This document shows, piece by piece, positions 37,137 to 46,755 of a stretch of 64,000 bases of DNA. The first letter of the stretch is position 1. Every line of letters begins with the position of its first letter. A program made the translations under genes and the position numbers. This stretch comes from JAFGJQ01 sp964495075 (lineage in GTDB: Bacteria > Planctomycetota > Phycisphaerae > UBA1845), in the NCBI GenBank assembly GCA_964495075.1, contig CAZBUJ010000002.1, positions 1 to 64,000 on the forward strand, written 5' to 3'. A model generated the notes under the pieces. The model did not search any database and was not told the origin of the DNA. It saw only the letters and a program-made list of their open reading frames with translations.

Positions 37137-38177
37137 ATGACAAGAATCCCCGGAGGCATGCTCGTGATGACAAAACGACTGGCAAATCGGCGGCGGACAA
37201 CGTGGGCGCGGTTGGCGATCGTGGCGTGCCTGGCCACCGGCTGCACGCCCGACGGGATTCTTCTCACCCCGGTATCGACCAATCGCGAGATGGTGGAGGA
37301 AACGTTCCTGCGCGACGGGGGTATCTTCGCCGGCAAGATCGCCCTCATCGACGTCAACGGCATCATGCTCAACATGCGTGAGCCCCAGTTCTTCGGCGAG
37401 GGCGAGCACCCGGTCAGCCGCCTGCTCGAACAGCTCGACAAGGCCCGCACCGACTCCCGGGTCAAGGCGGCCGTCCTGCGGATCAACTCGCCCGGCGGCT
37501 CGGTCTGCGCCGCCGAGCTGATGTACAACGAGATCCTGCACTTCCGCAAATCGGGCAAGCCCATCATTGCCGTGATGACCGACATCGGGGCCAGCGGCGG
37601 CTATTACATCGCCTGCGCCTGCGACGAGATCTGGGCCCAGCATTCCACGGTGACGGGCAGCATCGGCGTGATCTCCCAGTTCCTCGACGTCAGCGGCACC
37701 ATGCAGAAGATCGGTATGGCCGCCCCGGCCATCACCTCCGGGCCGAACAAGGGCGCCGGCTCGCCGTTCAAACCCATGACGCCCCAGCAGCAGGAGATCT
37801 TCCAGGCGATGGTGGACGACATGTATGAGCGGTTCTTGAACGTTGTCGACGCAGGCCGCCCCAATCTCACGATGGACCAGATCCGCCCCCTCGCCGACGG
37901 ACGGATCTACACCGCCCATCAGGCCCTCGATAACGGGCTGATCGACCGTATCGGCACGCTCCGCGAAGCGTGTGCGGCGCTAACGGAGAAAATCGGCATG
38001 GACGGCTACCGCCTGGTCGGCTACCGCCGCCCGCTCGGCTACAAGCCCAACTACTACGCCCGGGCCGGTTACGCCCCGACCGGCCCCACCGAGGTCAATA
38101 TCGTCAACCTCGACCTCCCCGGCTGGCTCCGCACCGGAACCCCGCAGTTCCTCTACCTCTGGGCCCCCGGGCTCTGA
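37137..38177 (+). CDS. sppA: Signal peptide peptidase SppA-type serine protease, lipoprotein-like
   Basis: Degrades leftover signal peptides or membrane peptides. The 346-residue protein has one S49 peptidase domain. The nucleophile is Ser 153 in GASGGYYIAC and the general base Lys 205 in GPNKGAGSPFKP. Their spacing of 52 residues equals that of the short single-domain SppA enzymes. Instead of a simple membrane anchor, the N-terminus (RLAIVACLATGC) looks like a lipobox. ATG 37137 is used: GGAGGT lies 7 bases upstream. A near-repeat GTGATGACAA at the first and third ATG codons leaves a second start possible at 37167. Confidence 0.87.
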   Translation: MTRIPGGMLVMTKRLANRRRTTWARLAIVACLATGCTPDGILLTPVSTNREMVEETFLRDGGIFAGKIALIDVNGIMLNMREPQFFGEGEHPVSRLLEQLDKARTDSRVKAAVLRINSPGGSVCAAELMYNEILHFRKSGKPIIAVMTDIGASGGYYIACACDEIWAQHSTVTGSIGVISQFLDVSGTMQKIGMAAPAITSGPNKGAGSPFKPMTPQQQEIFQAMVDDMYERFLNVVDAGRPNLTMDQIRPLADGRIYTAHQALDNGLIDRIGTLREACAALTEKIGMDGYRLVGYRRPLGYKPNYYARAGYAPTGPTEVNIVNLDLPGWLRTGTPQFLYLWAPGL

Positions 38178-38824
38178 GCGATCGGCGCGCGAAAACGGCC
38201 ACCGGCTCGATCGGCCGAGGGGCGGCGAACACAAAGGGCGGAGGAGATTCTGCCCGCCGAACGAGGCGGCGACGGTCGCACGAGTAACCGTCCCACGTGC
38301 AGGGGTGACCGCCGCGCCATTGGTCCATTTGCAATTCGTGCACCCCGTGGGTCGCCCATGGCGACGCCGCCCGTTGAACGTGCGGCGGAACATTCGCGCG
38401 GCGCTGTTACGTCGGTTTGAAAACCGCTTGTCGTGCCGTCCTCCCCGTCTGCCCGTTCTCACCCGGCCGAAGGCCGCCGCCCGCCGGCGCGAACGCTACC
38501 GAGAGACGTGCGTCGCCGCACTGGCGTACGTGCGACCCCAATCGATGCCCGCCCGCTCCACCGCCGTGCCCGTGCTCGCCCGCGACACCGACACCAGACA
38601 CCACACACAAACCGTCAACAAACACGCCGTCAGGACATATCTCTTGAACATATGGGGCCGCGCCTCCCTGCGCTCCTCACCCGAATGGGCGAACTGGCCA
38701 ACCGTGCCGATGACCAGGGTAGGTAAACACCGTAGATGGCGTGTAAGTCTCCCTATCAACACGCATTGTGTCAACGGGAAATCGAAGTCTTCTCCCGATC
38801 GTTCCACCCGCGCAAAGCCGTGGT
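38178..38824. other. Gene-poor gap between sppA and leuS
   Basis: 647 bases. The first 310 show no gene or element I can support beyond a short AATTCG-type word at 38334-38340. The middle contains the doubtful minus-strand signal-peptide frame at 38496-38651. The last 150 show nothing. Confidence 0.4.
38496..38651 (-). CDS. Possible small secreted peptide
   Basis: 51 codons encoding a credible signal peptide (FKRYVLTACLLTVCVWCLVS, then VSRAS) and a 26-residue tail. Third positions are GC-rich and GGGAGG lies 11 bases before the ATG. No family recognised; a chance frame in GC-rich DNA remains possible. Confidence 0.35.
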   Translation of the reverse strand: MFKRYVLTACLLTVCVWCLVSVSRASTGTAVERAGIDWGRTYASAATHVSR

Positions 38825-41800
38825 TTAGCTGGCGATGATGTTCACCAGCCGACCCTTCACCACGATCACTTTTCGCACCGTCTTGCCCGCAATGAACTTT
38901 CGGGCCGCCTCCGTCGACCGGGCCAACGCCTCCAGCGTCGCATCATCCGCGTCGGCCGGCACCGTGATCCGGTCCCGGATCTTGCCGTTGACCTGCACCG
39001 CAATCTCGACCGCCTCGTCCCGGGCCAGCCCTTCGGCGTACGTCGGCCACGGCGCGTGGGCCAGCGACTCGGTATGGCCCAGCCGCTGCCACAACTCCTC
39101 GGCGATGTGTGGCGCGAACGGGGCCAGCAGCAGCACGAACGGCTCCAGCGCCGCCCGGGACCGCTTCGCACGCGGGGTCATGAAGTTGACGAAGTCGAAG
39201 AACTTGGCGATGGCCGTGTTGAGTTTCAACTGCTCGATGTCTTCGCCCACGCCCTTGATCGTCTTGTGCAGCATCCGCTGCGACGCCTCGCCCGGCGGTT
39301 CATCGACCACCGCCGCGGCCAGCGTGCCGGTGTCCTCGTCAATGAACAGCCGCCAGATCCGCGACAGCAGCTTGAACAGACCGGGCACGTCCCGCGTGTT
39401 CCACGGCTTCGACGCCTCGATCGGGCCCATGAACATCTCGTAGAGCCGGAACGTGTCCGCCCCGAACTGGCTGATGATGTCGTCCGGGTTGACCACGTTC
39501 TTCAGCGACTTGCTCATCTTGGCGATGACCTGCTCCACCGATTCGCGTGTATCCTTGTGGCGGAACCGACCCTCGTCGATCTCCTCCACGAGGTCCACCG
39601 CCACGGTGGCGCCGCGCTGGTCCTTATAGGCGAATCCCTGGATCATGCCCTGGTTGACCAGCCGCATGAACGGCTCGGTGGTCGACACGTGGTCGAGATC
39701 GAACAGCACCTTGTGCCAGAACCGGGCGTAAAGCAGGTGCAGCACCGCGTGCTCCGCCCCGCCGACGTAGAAGTCGACGGGCATCCAGTAGCGTTCCGCC
39801 GTCTTGTCGCAGAAGCGGCTGGAATCGTGTGGGTTCAGGTACCGCAGGTAATACCAGCACGAGCCCGCCCATTGCGGCATGGTGTTCAGGTCGTGGCGGT
39901 ATCGCTTCCCGTCGCGCTCCACCGTGACCCACTCCTTCGCCCGGCCCAGCGGCGGCTCGGGCATCGCGTCCGAGCCCTCCCCCACCGGGGTGGGCTTGAA
40001 GTGGTCCATCGGCGGCAGTTCGCACGGCAGATCGGCGTCCTCGTACGGCACCGTCTCGCCGTCCTCGCCGTGCAGAACCGGGAACGGCTCGCCCCAGTAC
40101 TTCTGCCGGCTGAACACCCAGTCCCGCAGCTTGTAGTTCACCGCGCCGGTGCCCAGCCCGTTCCGTTCGAGCCACTGCGTGATCCGGGCCTTGGCCTCCG
40201 CCGTGGGCAGCCCGTTCAACGCGCAGATGTCCTGAACCTGCGCACCCCGGTTCGCGGCCGGCGAGTTGATGCTCGTCCCGTCGCCTACGAACGAGTCGAC
40301 GAAGATGCCCGGGTCCTCGGTGAACAGGGGCACGGCCACCTGATTGATCCAGCTCGCGTCGCCGTCGAGGATCGCCGTCGCGTCCTGGGCCGTGACGCCG
40401 GCGATCGTGCCGGCCGCCCGCGACGCGGAGTCGATCACCTCCTGCGGGAGATCCGGTTTGCCCTTCTTGCGGCAGTACTCCGCGTCCAGCCCGCCCCGCA
40501 CGATCTGCTCGTGCAGCCAATCGTCTTCCGGCAGCACCACCGCCACCATGGGCAAGTCGAAGTGCTTGGCGAACTCGAAGTCGCGGGTATCGTGACCAGG
40601 CACGGCCATGATGGCCCCCGTTCCGTATCCCATCAGGACGTAGTCCGCCACCCACACCGGGATTTTCGCCCCGTTGACCGGGTTCATCGCGTACGCGCCG
40701 GTGAAGACGCCGGTCTTCTCCTTCGTGTCGGCCGTGCGGTCCAGGTCGGACTTGCGCTGGGCGATGGCCACGTACTCGTCGACGGCCGCTTTCCGCTCCG
40801 GCATGGTGATTTGTTCGACCAGCGGATGCTCCGGTGCGAGGACCATGTAAGTCGCCCCGAACAGCGTGTCCGGTCGCGTGGTGTAGACGCGGATCGTGTG
40901 CGCCTCCGGCTTGGCCGGCAGCCCGGACTCCCGGCGCTGCGATCGCCAGGCCGCTTCGTCCCCCACCGTCGGCGCGTCGGGCCCGCCGGAGACGACGGGG
41001 AAATCGACCTCGGCCCCGGTGCTGCGGCCGATCCAGTTCCGCTGCATGATCTTGATCGGCTCGGGCCAGTCTAGGATTTCCAGGTCGTTCAGCAGCCGCT
41101 CGGCGTACTTGGTGATGCGGAGCATCCACTGCCGCAGTGGCCGGCGGAAGACGGGATGATTGCCCCGCTCGCTTCGTCCGTCCGCGGTGACCTCTTCGTT
41201 GGCCAGCACCGTGCCCAGCGCGGGGCACCAGTTGACCGGCGCCTGGTCGATGAAGGCGAGGCGCTGGTTGTTGATCACCAGGACCTTCTCCCCCTCGGTC
41301 AACTCGCCCCAGCGGCGGTGCGGCTGTTGCGGGTCCCGCACGAGCTGGAGGGCATCGTCCACGAACAGGGTTTCCGCCTCCAGCGCCAGTTCCAGTTCCC
41401 GGACGGGCCGGGCACGTCCGGTATGGCGTCGACCCTCTGCGTCGGCCCACTCGAACTGGTCGTCAAACCAACTGTTGAACATCTGGAGGAAGATCCACTG
41501 CGTGTGCTTGTAGTACTCCGGTTCGCAAGTACTGATCTCGCGGTCCCAGTCGTAGCTGAACCCGAACATCTTGAGCTGCCGCCGCATGTTCTCGATGTTG
41601 TTGCGCGTGGTGACGGCCGGGTGTACACCGTGCTCGATCGCGTACTGCTCGGCCGGCAGGCCGAACGCGTCGTATCCCATGGGGTGCAGGACGTTGAACC
41701 CGCGCATGCGCTTGTAGCGCGACAGGATGTCGGTGGCGCAATAACCGAGCGGGTGACCGACGTGTAGCCCCGCCCCGCTGGCATAGGGGAACATGTCGAG

Positions 41801-41953
41801 GATGTAGCACTTGGGCTTGGTGCCATCGAATCCGGGATCGCCGGGGTTGCCCGCCGCGAACGTCTTGCGTTCGTCCCAGTACCGCTGCCACTTGGCCTCG
41901 ATGGTCGCGAAGTCCCAGGCGCCCGGTCGGCCGGTGCTCTGCGTGTCAGCCAT
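38825..41953 (-). CDS. leuS: Leucyl-tRNA synthetase, long form
   Basis: Charges tRNA-Leu with leucine; cytosolic class I synthetase. At 1042 residues it is about 180 longer than the E. coli enzyme. HVGH at residues 64-67 is the HIGH motif and KMSKS lies near 812. The CP1 editing domain includes TTRPDTLFGATYMVLAPEHP and GYGTGAIMAVPGHD. Extra length comes from an insertion of about 70 residues after MFNSWFDDQF and further segments in CP1. The zinc knuckle after VNWCP is replaced by DGRSERGNHPVFRRPLRQWM without the CxxC pair. GGAGGT lies 12 bases before the ATG. Confidence 0.95.
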   Translation of the reverse strand: MADTQSTGRPGAWDFATIEAKWQRYWDERKTFAAGNPGDPGFDGTKPKCYILDMFPYASGAGLHVGHPLGYCATDILSRYKRMRGFNVLHPMGYDAFGLPAEQYAIEHGVHPAVTTRNNIENMRRQLKMFGFSYDWDREISTCEPEYYKHTQWIFLQMFNSWFDDQFEWADAEGRRHTGRARPVRELELALEAETLFVDDALQLVRDPQQPHRRWGELTEGEKVLVINNQRLAFIDQAPVNWCPALGTVLANEEVTADGRSERGNHPVFRRPLRQWMLRITKYAERLLNDLEILDWPEPIKIMQRNWIGRSTGAEVDFPVVSGGPDAPTVGDEAAWRSQRRESGLPAKPEAHTIRVYTTRPDTLFGATYMVLAPEHPLVEQITMPERKAAVDEYVAIAQRKSDLDRTADTKEKTGVFTGAYAMNPVNGAKIPVWVADYVLMGYGTGAIMAVPGHDTRDFEFAKHFDLPMVAVVLPEDDWLHEQIVRGGLDAEYCRKKGKPDLPQEVIDSASRAAGTIAGVTAQDATAILDGDASWINQVAVPLFTEDPGIFVDSFVGDGTSINSPAANRGAQVQDICALNGLPTAEAKARITQWLERNGLGTGAVNYKLRDWVFSRQKYWGEPFPVLHGEDGETVPYEDADLPCELPPMDHFKPTPVGEGSDAMPEPPLGRAKEWVTVERDGKRYRHDLNTMPQWAGSCWYYLRYLNPHDSSRFCDKTAERYWMPVDFYVGGAEHAVLHLLYARFWHKVLFDLDHVSTTEPFMRLVNQGMIQGFAYKDQRGATVAVDLVEEIDEGRFRHKDTRESVEQVIAKMSKSLKNVVNPDDIISQFGADTFRLYEMFMGPIEASKPWNTRDVPGLFKLLSRIWRLFIDEDTGTLAAAVVDEPPGEASQRMLHKTIKGVGEDIEQLKLNTAIAKFFDFVNFMTPRAKRSRAALEPFVLLLAPFAPHIAEELWQRLGHTESLAHAPWPTYAEGLARDEAVEIAVQVNGKIRDRITVPADADDATLEALARSTEAARKFIAGKTVRKVIVVKGRLVNIIAS

Positions 41954-42403
41954 AATGACGATAATACCTCCGAATTCCCATGTACGCGGGCATGCGCACG
42001 CGAACCGTTCAGTCTATCGATCGGGCTGCGCAGGGGCAACACGGGGCCGGACAGTCGCGTCGAACGCCCGCCCGCCTCCGCCGCCTGGCCCGATATCGTT
42101 GCTTACCGCCTGAAGCGGCCGGCCCGGTTTTTTTCGCGTCCGGGCTTGCTTCGGCTCGGATTGAATTCGACAGTTGGGGTGCCAAGACCTCCTTCTTCCT
42201 CCTCCTCCGAGGGAAGCCGCCAGGTTGGAGCGCGAGAGCGTCCGAGCTGGCGTTTTCCTTTTTACCGGCCGAACCTCGCGAGTCCGATCCGGCGCCCCGC
42301 GTCCCGCCCACCGGTGACGCCGCAACACGAAGGCGGTTCGACCCGGATAGGACCGCCGGATCGAACCGCCGTGGTAATCGACCGTTGATGATCAAGCCGC
42401 CGG
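41954..42403. other. Gap between leuS and the PKD lipoprotein gene
   Basis: 450 bases with no credible gene. Contains an inverted repeat at 42332-42370, a T7 run at 42127-42133 and a pyrimidine tract around 42189-42208. Confidence 0.5.
42332..42370 (-). terminator. Hairpin downstream of the PKD lipoprotein gene
   Basis: GGCGGTTCGA (42332-42341) and TCGAACCGCC (42361-42370) are a perfect 10-base inverted repeat with a 19-base loop, starting 34 bases after the minus-strand stop. No T run follows, so it may be a processing or attenuating hairpin instead. Confidence 0.45.
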
Positions 42404-45322
42404 TCAGGGTCCCTGCCGCAGCAGCCCGGACGTGCCGGTGGCTACGTAGGGCAACGCGCCGGAGATCACGGCAAATCCCACGTCCTCGAACGTGCCGTCC
42501 GGACTGTCCGTCGCGCTGATCTCGAGCCACGTACCGGCCGGATTATAGGGGATCTCGAGGTCGACGTCGCGCGACACCTGGATAGGGCCTTCGAACAACG
42601 GTACGTCCGGCTGTCGCCCGTCCGCGATCGTGACCAGGTACTGCTCACCGAAGCCGTCGGACGTGAACCGCAGGCTCACCGCGGTCTCGCCGATCGGCAC
42701 GTACACGAACTCCGGAACCATCGGCTGCAGGAGCGCCACCCGGCCCGGGTCGCCGGTCAACCCGCGGATCGCCCAGGGGTGGCTGTACGCCGTGATCTCC
42801 GCCGTGTTTCCGCGCGTGTCCAAGTGGATCGTGTACACGCCCGTCAGGCTCGCCGTCGTGCCGATCGTGGTCGTGTGGTGCAAGTAGGCCGTGCCACTGG
42901 TGATCATGGTTCCGTCCGGACCATACAGGATCCACGCCCCGTGCGAATCACTCGAACCGATCTGTTCCACGGCGACATCGATGGCGATGGTCTCGCCCGC
43001 CTCGGCGTACACGTTGATGTGGTTGCTCCGGCGGAACCGGATCGGCTGCGGTGCCGTACCGGCCGGGTACGCGGGCACAAGGCCCGGATCGGGTTCGGAA
43101 CCGCTCGAACACAAGGGAACCGCGAACGGAGCCGCGTACAGGTCACTCTCCGCCCCCGTGGTCTCGTAACGGTCCAACTCCTCGTGGGCCAACGCGATGG
43201 CCGCCCAGTAATCCTCGATGTCCGCGCAGAGCGGCGGGCCGGGATGCTCGGGCCCGAACATCTTGGCGATCCCGTAAATCCAGTACCCGGGCGTGTGGCG
43301 GCCGAGCGTGTACAGGTGACCGGCGAGGGCCTCCGGGGCGATGGCCGTCAGGTTGATGCCGCTGACGATCTCCGGGTCGACGCCTATCGCCTCATAATAC
43401 GACTCGACGTCGGCGAGCATTTCGACATCGTAGCCCGTTTCGTAGGTGAGCTCCGTCCAGACCAGCAACTCGTGCGCGTCGCTGCTCAGGCCGCGGTTCA
43501 AGCCACGGTAGAACGGACCCGGGTATTCCAGCATGATCCCGGTGATCCTCAGGTCCGGATTCACGGCCAGCACGGCGTCGCGAGACTCGCGAGCCAGACC
43601 GGCCACCCGGTCTTCTTCCGCTTGATCATAGGCGGTCCTCAGTCCGCGGGCGGCGAGCCAGTCCGCTCGGCCGGTGGCCGCCACCGTATCGCTGTAGCCA
43701 CGATCACTCAGAAACGAATAGAAGCACCCGTCGCACATGCACGCACCTGCGTAGAAGGACATGTCGGCGCCGTACATCTCCATGTCCAGCGAGACGCCGG
43801 CCAACGCCGGTCGGTTGAGCGATGCCTCCGCGGTCAGAACCATGCGGGTGGTGGCGGCGCGATCCCACCACACTTCGTCCGACGGGCACGGCGTGTTGGG
43901 CATGGTCTGGCCGGTTGGCGTGACATAGGCGTCAAAGCCGGTAATCCAGTCGAGCTCATAGATGCCGCACCACACAATGCCGAGCCAGAACTCGCCGTTG
44001 CCGCCGGACAACTCCGCGTCCAGTTCGTCCAGGTACCCGTGCGTAGTCGGGGGCACCGTCGTCCTCAACGTCGGAAACTGCATGCGAAAGGCGTTGAACC
44101 CCGCCTCCACGAGGTCAGGCACCACAAACGTCTCCCAGTCCTGCAGGTAAGCGCCGCGCACCGACCCGTCCGTGACCGGCGGGTCACCGCTCCCTTCCGG
44201 TTCGACGACAGTCGCCACCGTGTCGCTCGACATCAGGTCGCCGTAGACCAGCGTAAGCGTAAAGACCAACGTCAAGGCGTGGTCGGTCGGGACCGGCGCC
44301 GTGAACGTCGCCACCGGCTGGTCCGCCGTTTGAAGGGCCACCGGCGGACCGCCGACCTGGACCCATGAGTAGGTCACCGACTCGGTCTTAGGGACCGTGC
44401 TGCCCGTGCCGTCGAGCGTCACCACCGCTCCCGATTCGACCGTCTGGTCGGGACCGGCGTACGCGACTAGCTCGCCGCCCGGGTCCTCGCCGCCACCGCC
44501 CGACCCGGCCCCCGGGGCCGTGCCGCCGCCGCCCGGAACCGGCTGACCCGTCAGCGAGAAGAACCGGAAACTCGTGGCCGTCTGACCGTCCGATCGCGTG
44601 GCCGTCACGTCCACCCGGTACGGATCCGTGACGCGCAGCGTGTGGGCCACGCTTTCGCCCGTCGCCCGCGCACCGTCCGCGAACGACCATTCGTACGACA
44701 CCGTCTGGCCCGATCCGATCGGCGTGGCCCGGGCCCACGCGCGGAGAGCCACCGCCCCCCCCTCATAGGCCATCTCCCCGTCGATCAGGACGACGAACGG
44801 GACCAGGCTCTCATCGTCGTCAGGGTCGAGGGCCACCTCGACAAACTCCGAAATCGTGTACACGAGCTGACCGCCTGGACTGAACACGTCCAGGCGCACC
44901 GCGTACATGCCCGGCTTGGAATACGTGTGCCGCGTGCTGTCCGAGTTGACGATCGTGCCGTCCCCCAGATTCCAGACGTACAGGTGCGTGTCGCGCTCCT
45001 CTTCCGGCACACCCAGCACCGTGAACACCATGTCGAGGGAACTGTCTCCCGATTCCGGTCGGGCCAGGATCCGCCGCTTGAACTCCGTCGGCTCGACGAT
45101 CGTCGAATCCAGCTGCTCATCCGCCGGTGAGCCAGACTCTTTCGCCGTGCCACCCGTGTCGGTCGTGCCCGCCGCCGAGGGCGGTGCCGCATTGGTGGCG
45201 CAGCCCGGCCCCCCAAAAGCCACGCCGACGGCCAACAGGCCCATCACCAGTACGCCACCCGCCTGTCGAACCCAATTCAGGGCCAACGTCCGTCGATCCG
45301 TGCTCCCATCGTAACAGCGCAT
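42404..45322 (-). CDS. PKD-domain lipoprotein with glycoside-hydrolase-like barrel
   Basis: 972-residue envelope protein. Lipoprotein signal ends VAFGGPGC. Residues about 55-170 and 180-260 are PKD-like (YVWNLGDGTIVN, YEWSFADGARATGE), and 275-380 a third Ig-like unit (VTYSWVQVGGPPVALQ). Residues about 390-720 resemble a TIM-barrel hydrolase: VPDLVEAGFNAFRMQFP, then LAGVSLDMEMYGADMSFY with a possible acid pair. A Cys-rich MCDGC patch follows. Residues about 755-860 fit a PPC-like beta domain. ATG 45322 follows AGGAGG by six bases. Substrate unknown. Confidence 0.75.
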   Translation of the reverse strand: MRCYDGSTDRRTLALNWVRQAGGVLVMGLLAVGVAFGGPGCATNAAPPSAAGTTDTGGTAKESGSPADEQLDSTIVEPTEFKRRILARPESGDSSLDMVFTVLGVPEEERDTHLYVWNLGDGTIVNSDSTRHTYSKPGMYAVRLDVFSPGGQLVYTISEFVEVALDPDDDESLVPFVVLIDGEMAYEGGAVALRAWARATPIGSGQTVSYEWSFADGARATGESVAHTLRVTDPYRVDVTATRSDGQTATSFRFFSLTGQPVPGGGGTAPGAGSGGGGEDPGGELVAYAGPDQTVESGAVVTLDGTGSTVPKTESVTYSWVQVGGPPVALQTADQPVATFTAPVPTDHALTLVFTLTLVYGDLMSSDTVATVVEPEGSGDPPVTDGSVRGAYLQDWETFVVPDLVEAGFNAFRMQFPTLRTTVPPTTHGYLDELDAELSGGNGEFWLGIVWCGIYELDWITGFDAYVTPTGQTMPNTPCPSDEVWWDRAATTRMVLTAEASLNRPALAGVSLDMEMYGADMSFYAGACMCDGCFYSFLSDRGYSDTVAATGRADWLAARGLRTAYDQAEEDRVAGLARESRDAVLAVNPDLRITGIMLEYPGPFYRGLNRGLSSDAHELLVWTELTYETGYDVEMLADVESYYEAIGVDPEIVSGINLTAIAPEALAGHLYTLGRHTPGYWIYGIAKMFGPEHPGPPLCADIEDYWAAIALAHEELDRYETTGAESDLYAAPFAVPLCSSGSEPDPGLVPAYPAGTAPQPIRFRRSNHINVYAEAGETIAIDVAVEQIGSSDSHGAWILYGPDGTMITSGTAYLHHTTTIGTTASLTGVYTIHLDTRGNTAEITAYSHPWAIRGLTGDPGRVALLQPMVPEFVYVPIGETAVSLRFTSDGFGEQYLVTIADGRQPDVPLFEGPIQVSRDVDLEIPYNPAGTWLEISATDSPDGTFEDVGFAVISGALPYVATGTSGLLRQGP

Positions 45323-45649
45323 AACATGCCTCCTGCCCTCGTTTCCCAGCTTGCGTAACTACCCTGTCCTACCATTACATCGAATACATTTGCCCGGAAG
45401 ACAATCGTTTCAGTGGTTCCGATAAGCCGCCGCAAAGCGCCGGCGACAAACTCAAACCAGCGGTGCAATCGCCGGGGCAACCGCCCGCCAACCGGCCGGG
45501 GGACGGCCGTTCATTCAGCGCAGGATCATTCACTCGACAGCAAACGGGGGTCGCATAATGAGCGAGTCAGCGTCATCGCGTCCGGAATGCCAAAGCGGTC
45601 GGACGAAGCGGGACCGATAAGCCGACCCGTCGGCGGCGCCGGCCCAGGG
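45323..45649. other. Gap between two lipoprotein genes
   Basis: 327 bases. Apart from the ribosome site of the PKD gene (GGCAGGAGGC on the minus strand), I see no gene. A CGCAAAG-containing patch at 45430-45442 was examined as a riboswitch and rejected. Confidence 0.45.
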
Positions 45650-46000
45650 TTACTCGTGGGTTTCAATCGTGGTGGTTTCGACCTCGGATCGGTCGCTTGG
45701 CGGCGTGTACGTGTCGTGCCACTCCCCGGTGGACGATCCCATCCATTGCTTGCGACTGACGATTCCCATCTCGTCGTAGTGAATAAATACGTTCAGGTGC
45801 GCGTCGACGCGCTCGTAGTGCCACCGGTCGTCGAGCTTGTTCGTGGGCTCTCCCAGTATCTGTTCCACGTCCACCTTGTCCGACGAGTTGACGAGGATCA
45901 TGTCGTAGTTCTCGCGGGTCAGTTTGTCCGCGCAACCGCACAGCACGGCGGACCCCACACCCGCGGCGAGAAAGAGCCTCAATCCTGATCGGTTTTTCAT
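45650..46000 (-). CDS. Small lipoprotein, BamE/SmpA-like
   Basis: 116-residue predicted lipoprotein: basic start (KNRSGLRLF), hydrophobic core and lipobox VLCGC, giving a mature chain of about 93. The core LTRENYDMILVNSSDKVDVE and ILGEPTNKLDDRWHYE resembles the SmpA/OmlA (BamE) fold, where a helix pair and GxP loop precede a beta sheet. In proteobacteria BamE belongs to the outer-membrane protein assembly complex, but homology here is only suggested. Downstream (minus strand) of the 179-residue lipoprotein gene by about 100 bases. Confidence 0.65.
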   Translation of the reverse strand: MKNRSGLRLFLAAGVGSAVLCGCADKLTRENYDMILVNSSDKVDVEQILGEPTNKLDDRWHYERVDAHLNVFIHYDEMGIVSRKQWMGSSTGEWHDTYTPPSDRSEVETTTIETHE

Positions 46001-46101
46001 GGCGAATCTCCCAACGCCCGGATAATGTCAGCGTCGTCCGGCCCGGTTGTGCCGGCCGCGGGCGCCGCGCCCCCTTTTCGCCCGCGCCGGGCACCGTCGA
46101 A

Positions 46102-46641
46102 TCATGCTTCCGGCTCCGCGAATTCCTCGCTTGCAATCGGAAGTTCAAGAATATATTGATCCGTCAGGTGCTCGCCCAACGGTGTGTTGTACGTGGCCAC
46201 AAGCACGTACTTTCGGCTCGACGGCAGGACGTCTGATTCAACCTCCAGACGGAACTCGTACATTTGCGTGGTGGAACTCCAGTACTTGCGCCAGTCTTCC
46301 TCCGTGTTCAACGACACCTCCCACACGGCCAGTCGCGGACCGGTCGCAATCGCCGACGCCTGCACGAACTCGAAGAGTTCCACCCGCACCATGCCCACGA
46401 TGTTGGCCGGGGCACCCAGCACGTTGATGGGACGCAGCAGCAGGGCGATGCCGTCCGGCCGCGCGTCTTGATCAAAGCTCTCGACCCGCGTGAACGGGGC
46501 GATCTGGATCTCCTGGGGCATCAGGAGCTTCAACGCCTCGCGCGTCTGCGGATCATCCAGCGAACCCGTGGGCTGCGTGCAGCCGACCCCGACCGCCATT
46601 CCCGCCAGGATCGCCCAACATGCGCTGTGGATGTACTTCAC
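46102..46641 (-). CDS. Lipoprotein of unknown function
   Basis: 179 residues from GTG 46641 (VKYIHSACWAILAG), with lipobox AVGVGC. The mature part is beta-rich: ARPDGIALLLRPINVLGAP, MVRVELFEFVQAS, AVWEVSLNTEEDWRKYW and YVLVATYNTPLGE, suggesting an Ig or transthyretin-like sandwich. The open frame extends to 46830, but only the GTG start puts the signal at the N-terminus; the upstream ribosome site is weak. Divergent from the next gene, with their starts about 115 bases apart. Confidence 0.65.
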   Translation of the reverse strand: MKYIHSACWAILAGMAVGVGCTQPTGSLDDPQTREALKLLMPQEIQIAPFTRVESFDQDARPDGIALLLRPINVLGAPANIVGMVRVELFEFVQASAIATGPRLAVWEVSLNTEEDWRKYWSSTTQMYEFRLEVESDVLPSSRKYVLVATYNTPLGEHLTDQYILELPIASEEFAEPEA

Positions 46642-46755
46642 GAGTCGGAATCCGGTTTGAAGCCCGCCGTTGTCCAGCCGGACGATTGTCGCGGAGTCTA
46701 TTCGGCTGAGTCCGGGCATGTCAAGAACGCTGCAACGCGGTTCGCGCCGTGCCGC

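Noticed and set aside
38825..41074. 768-codon plus-strand frame opposite leuS
   Set aside because: Shadow frame of leuS, His/Arg/Val-rich without domains.
45400..45500. Possible c-di-GMP-I riboswitch (CGCAAAG followed by CCGG)
   Set aside because: The other conserved blocks and the tetraloop-receptor are missing and no plus-strand gene follows.
46264..46755. Plus-strand frame upstream of the barrel lipoprotein as a longer gene
   Set aside because: It runs antisense through the 179-residue lipoprotein gene and has no family character.
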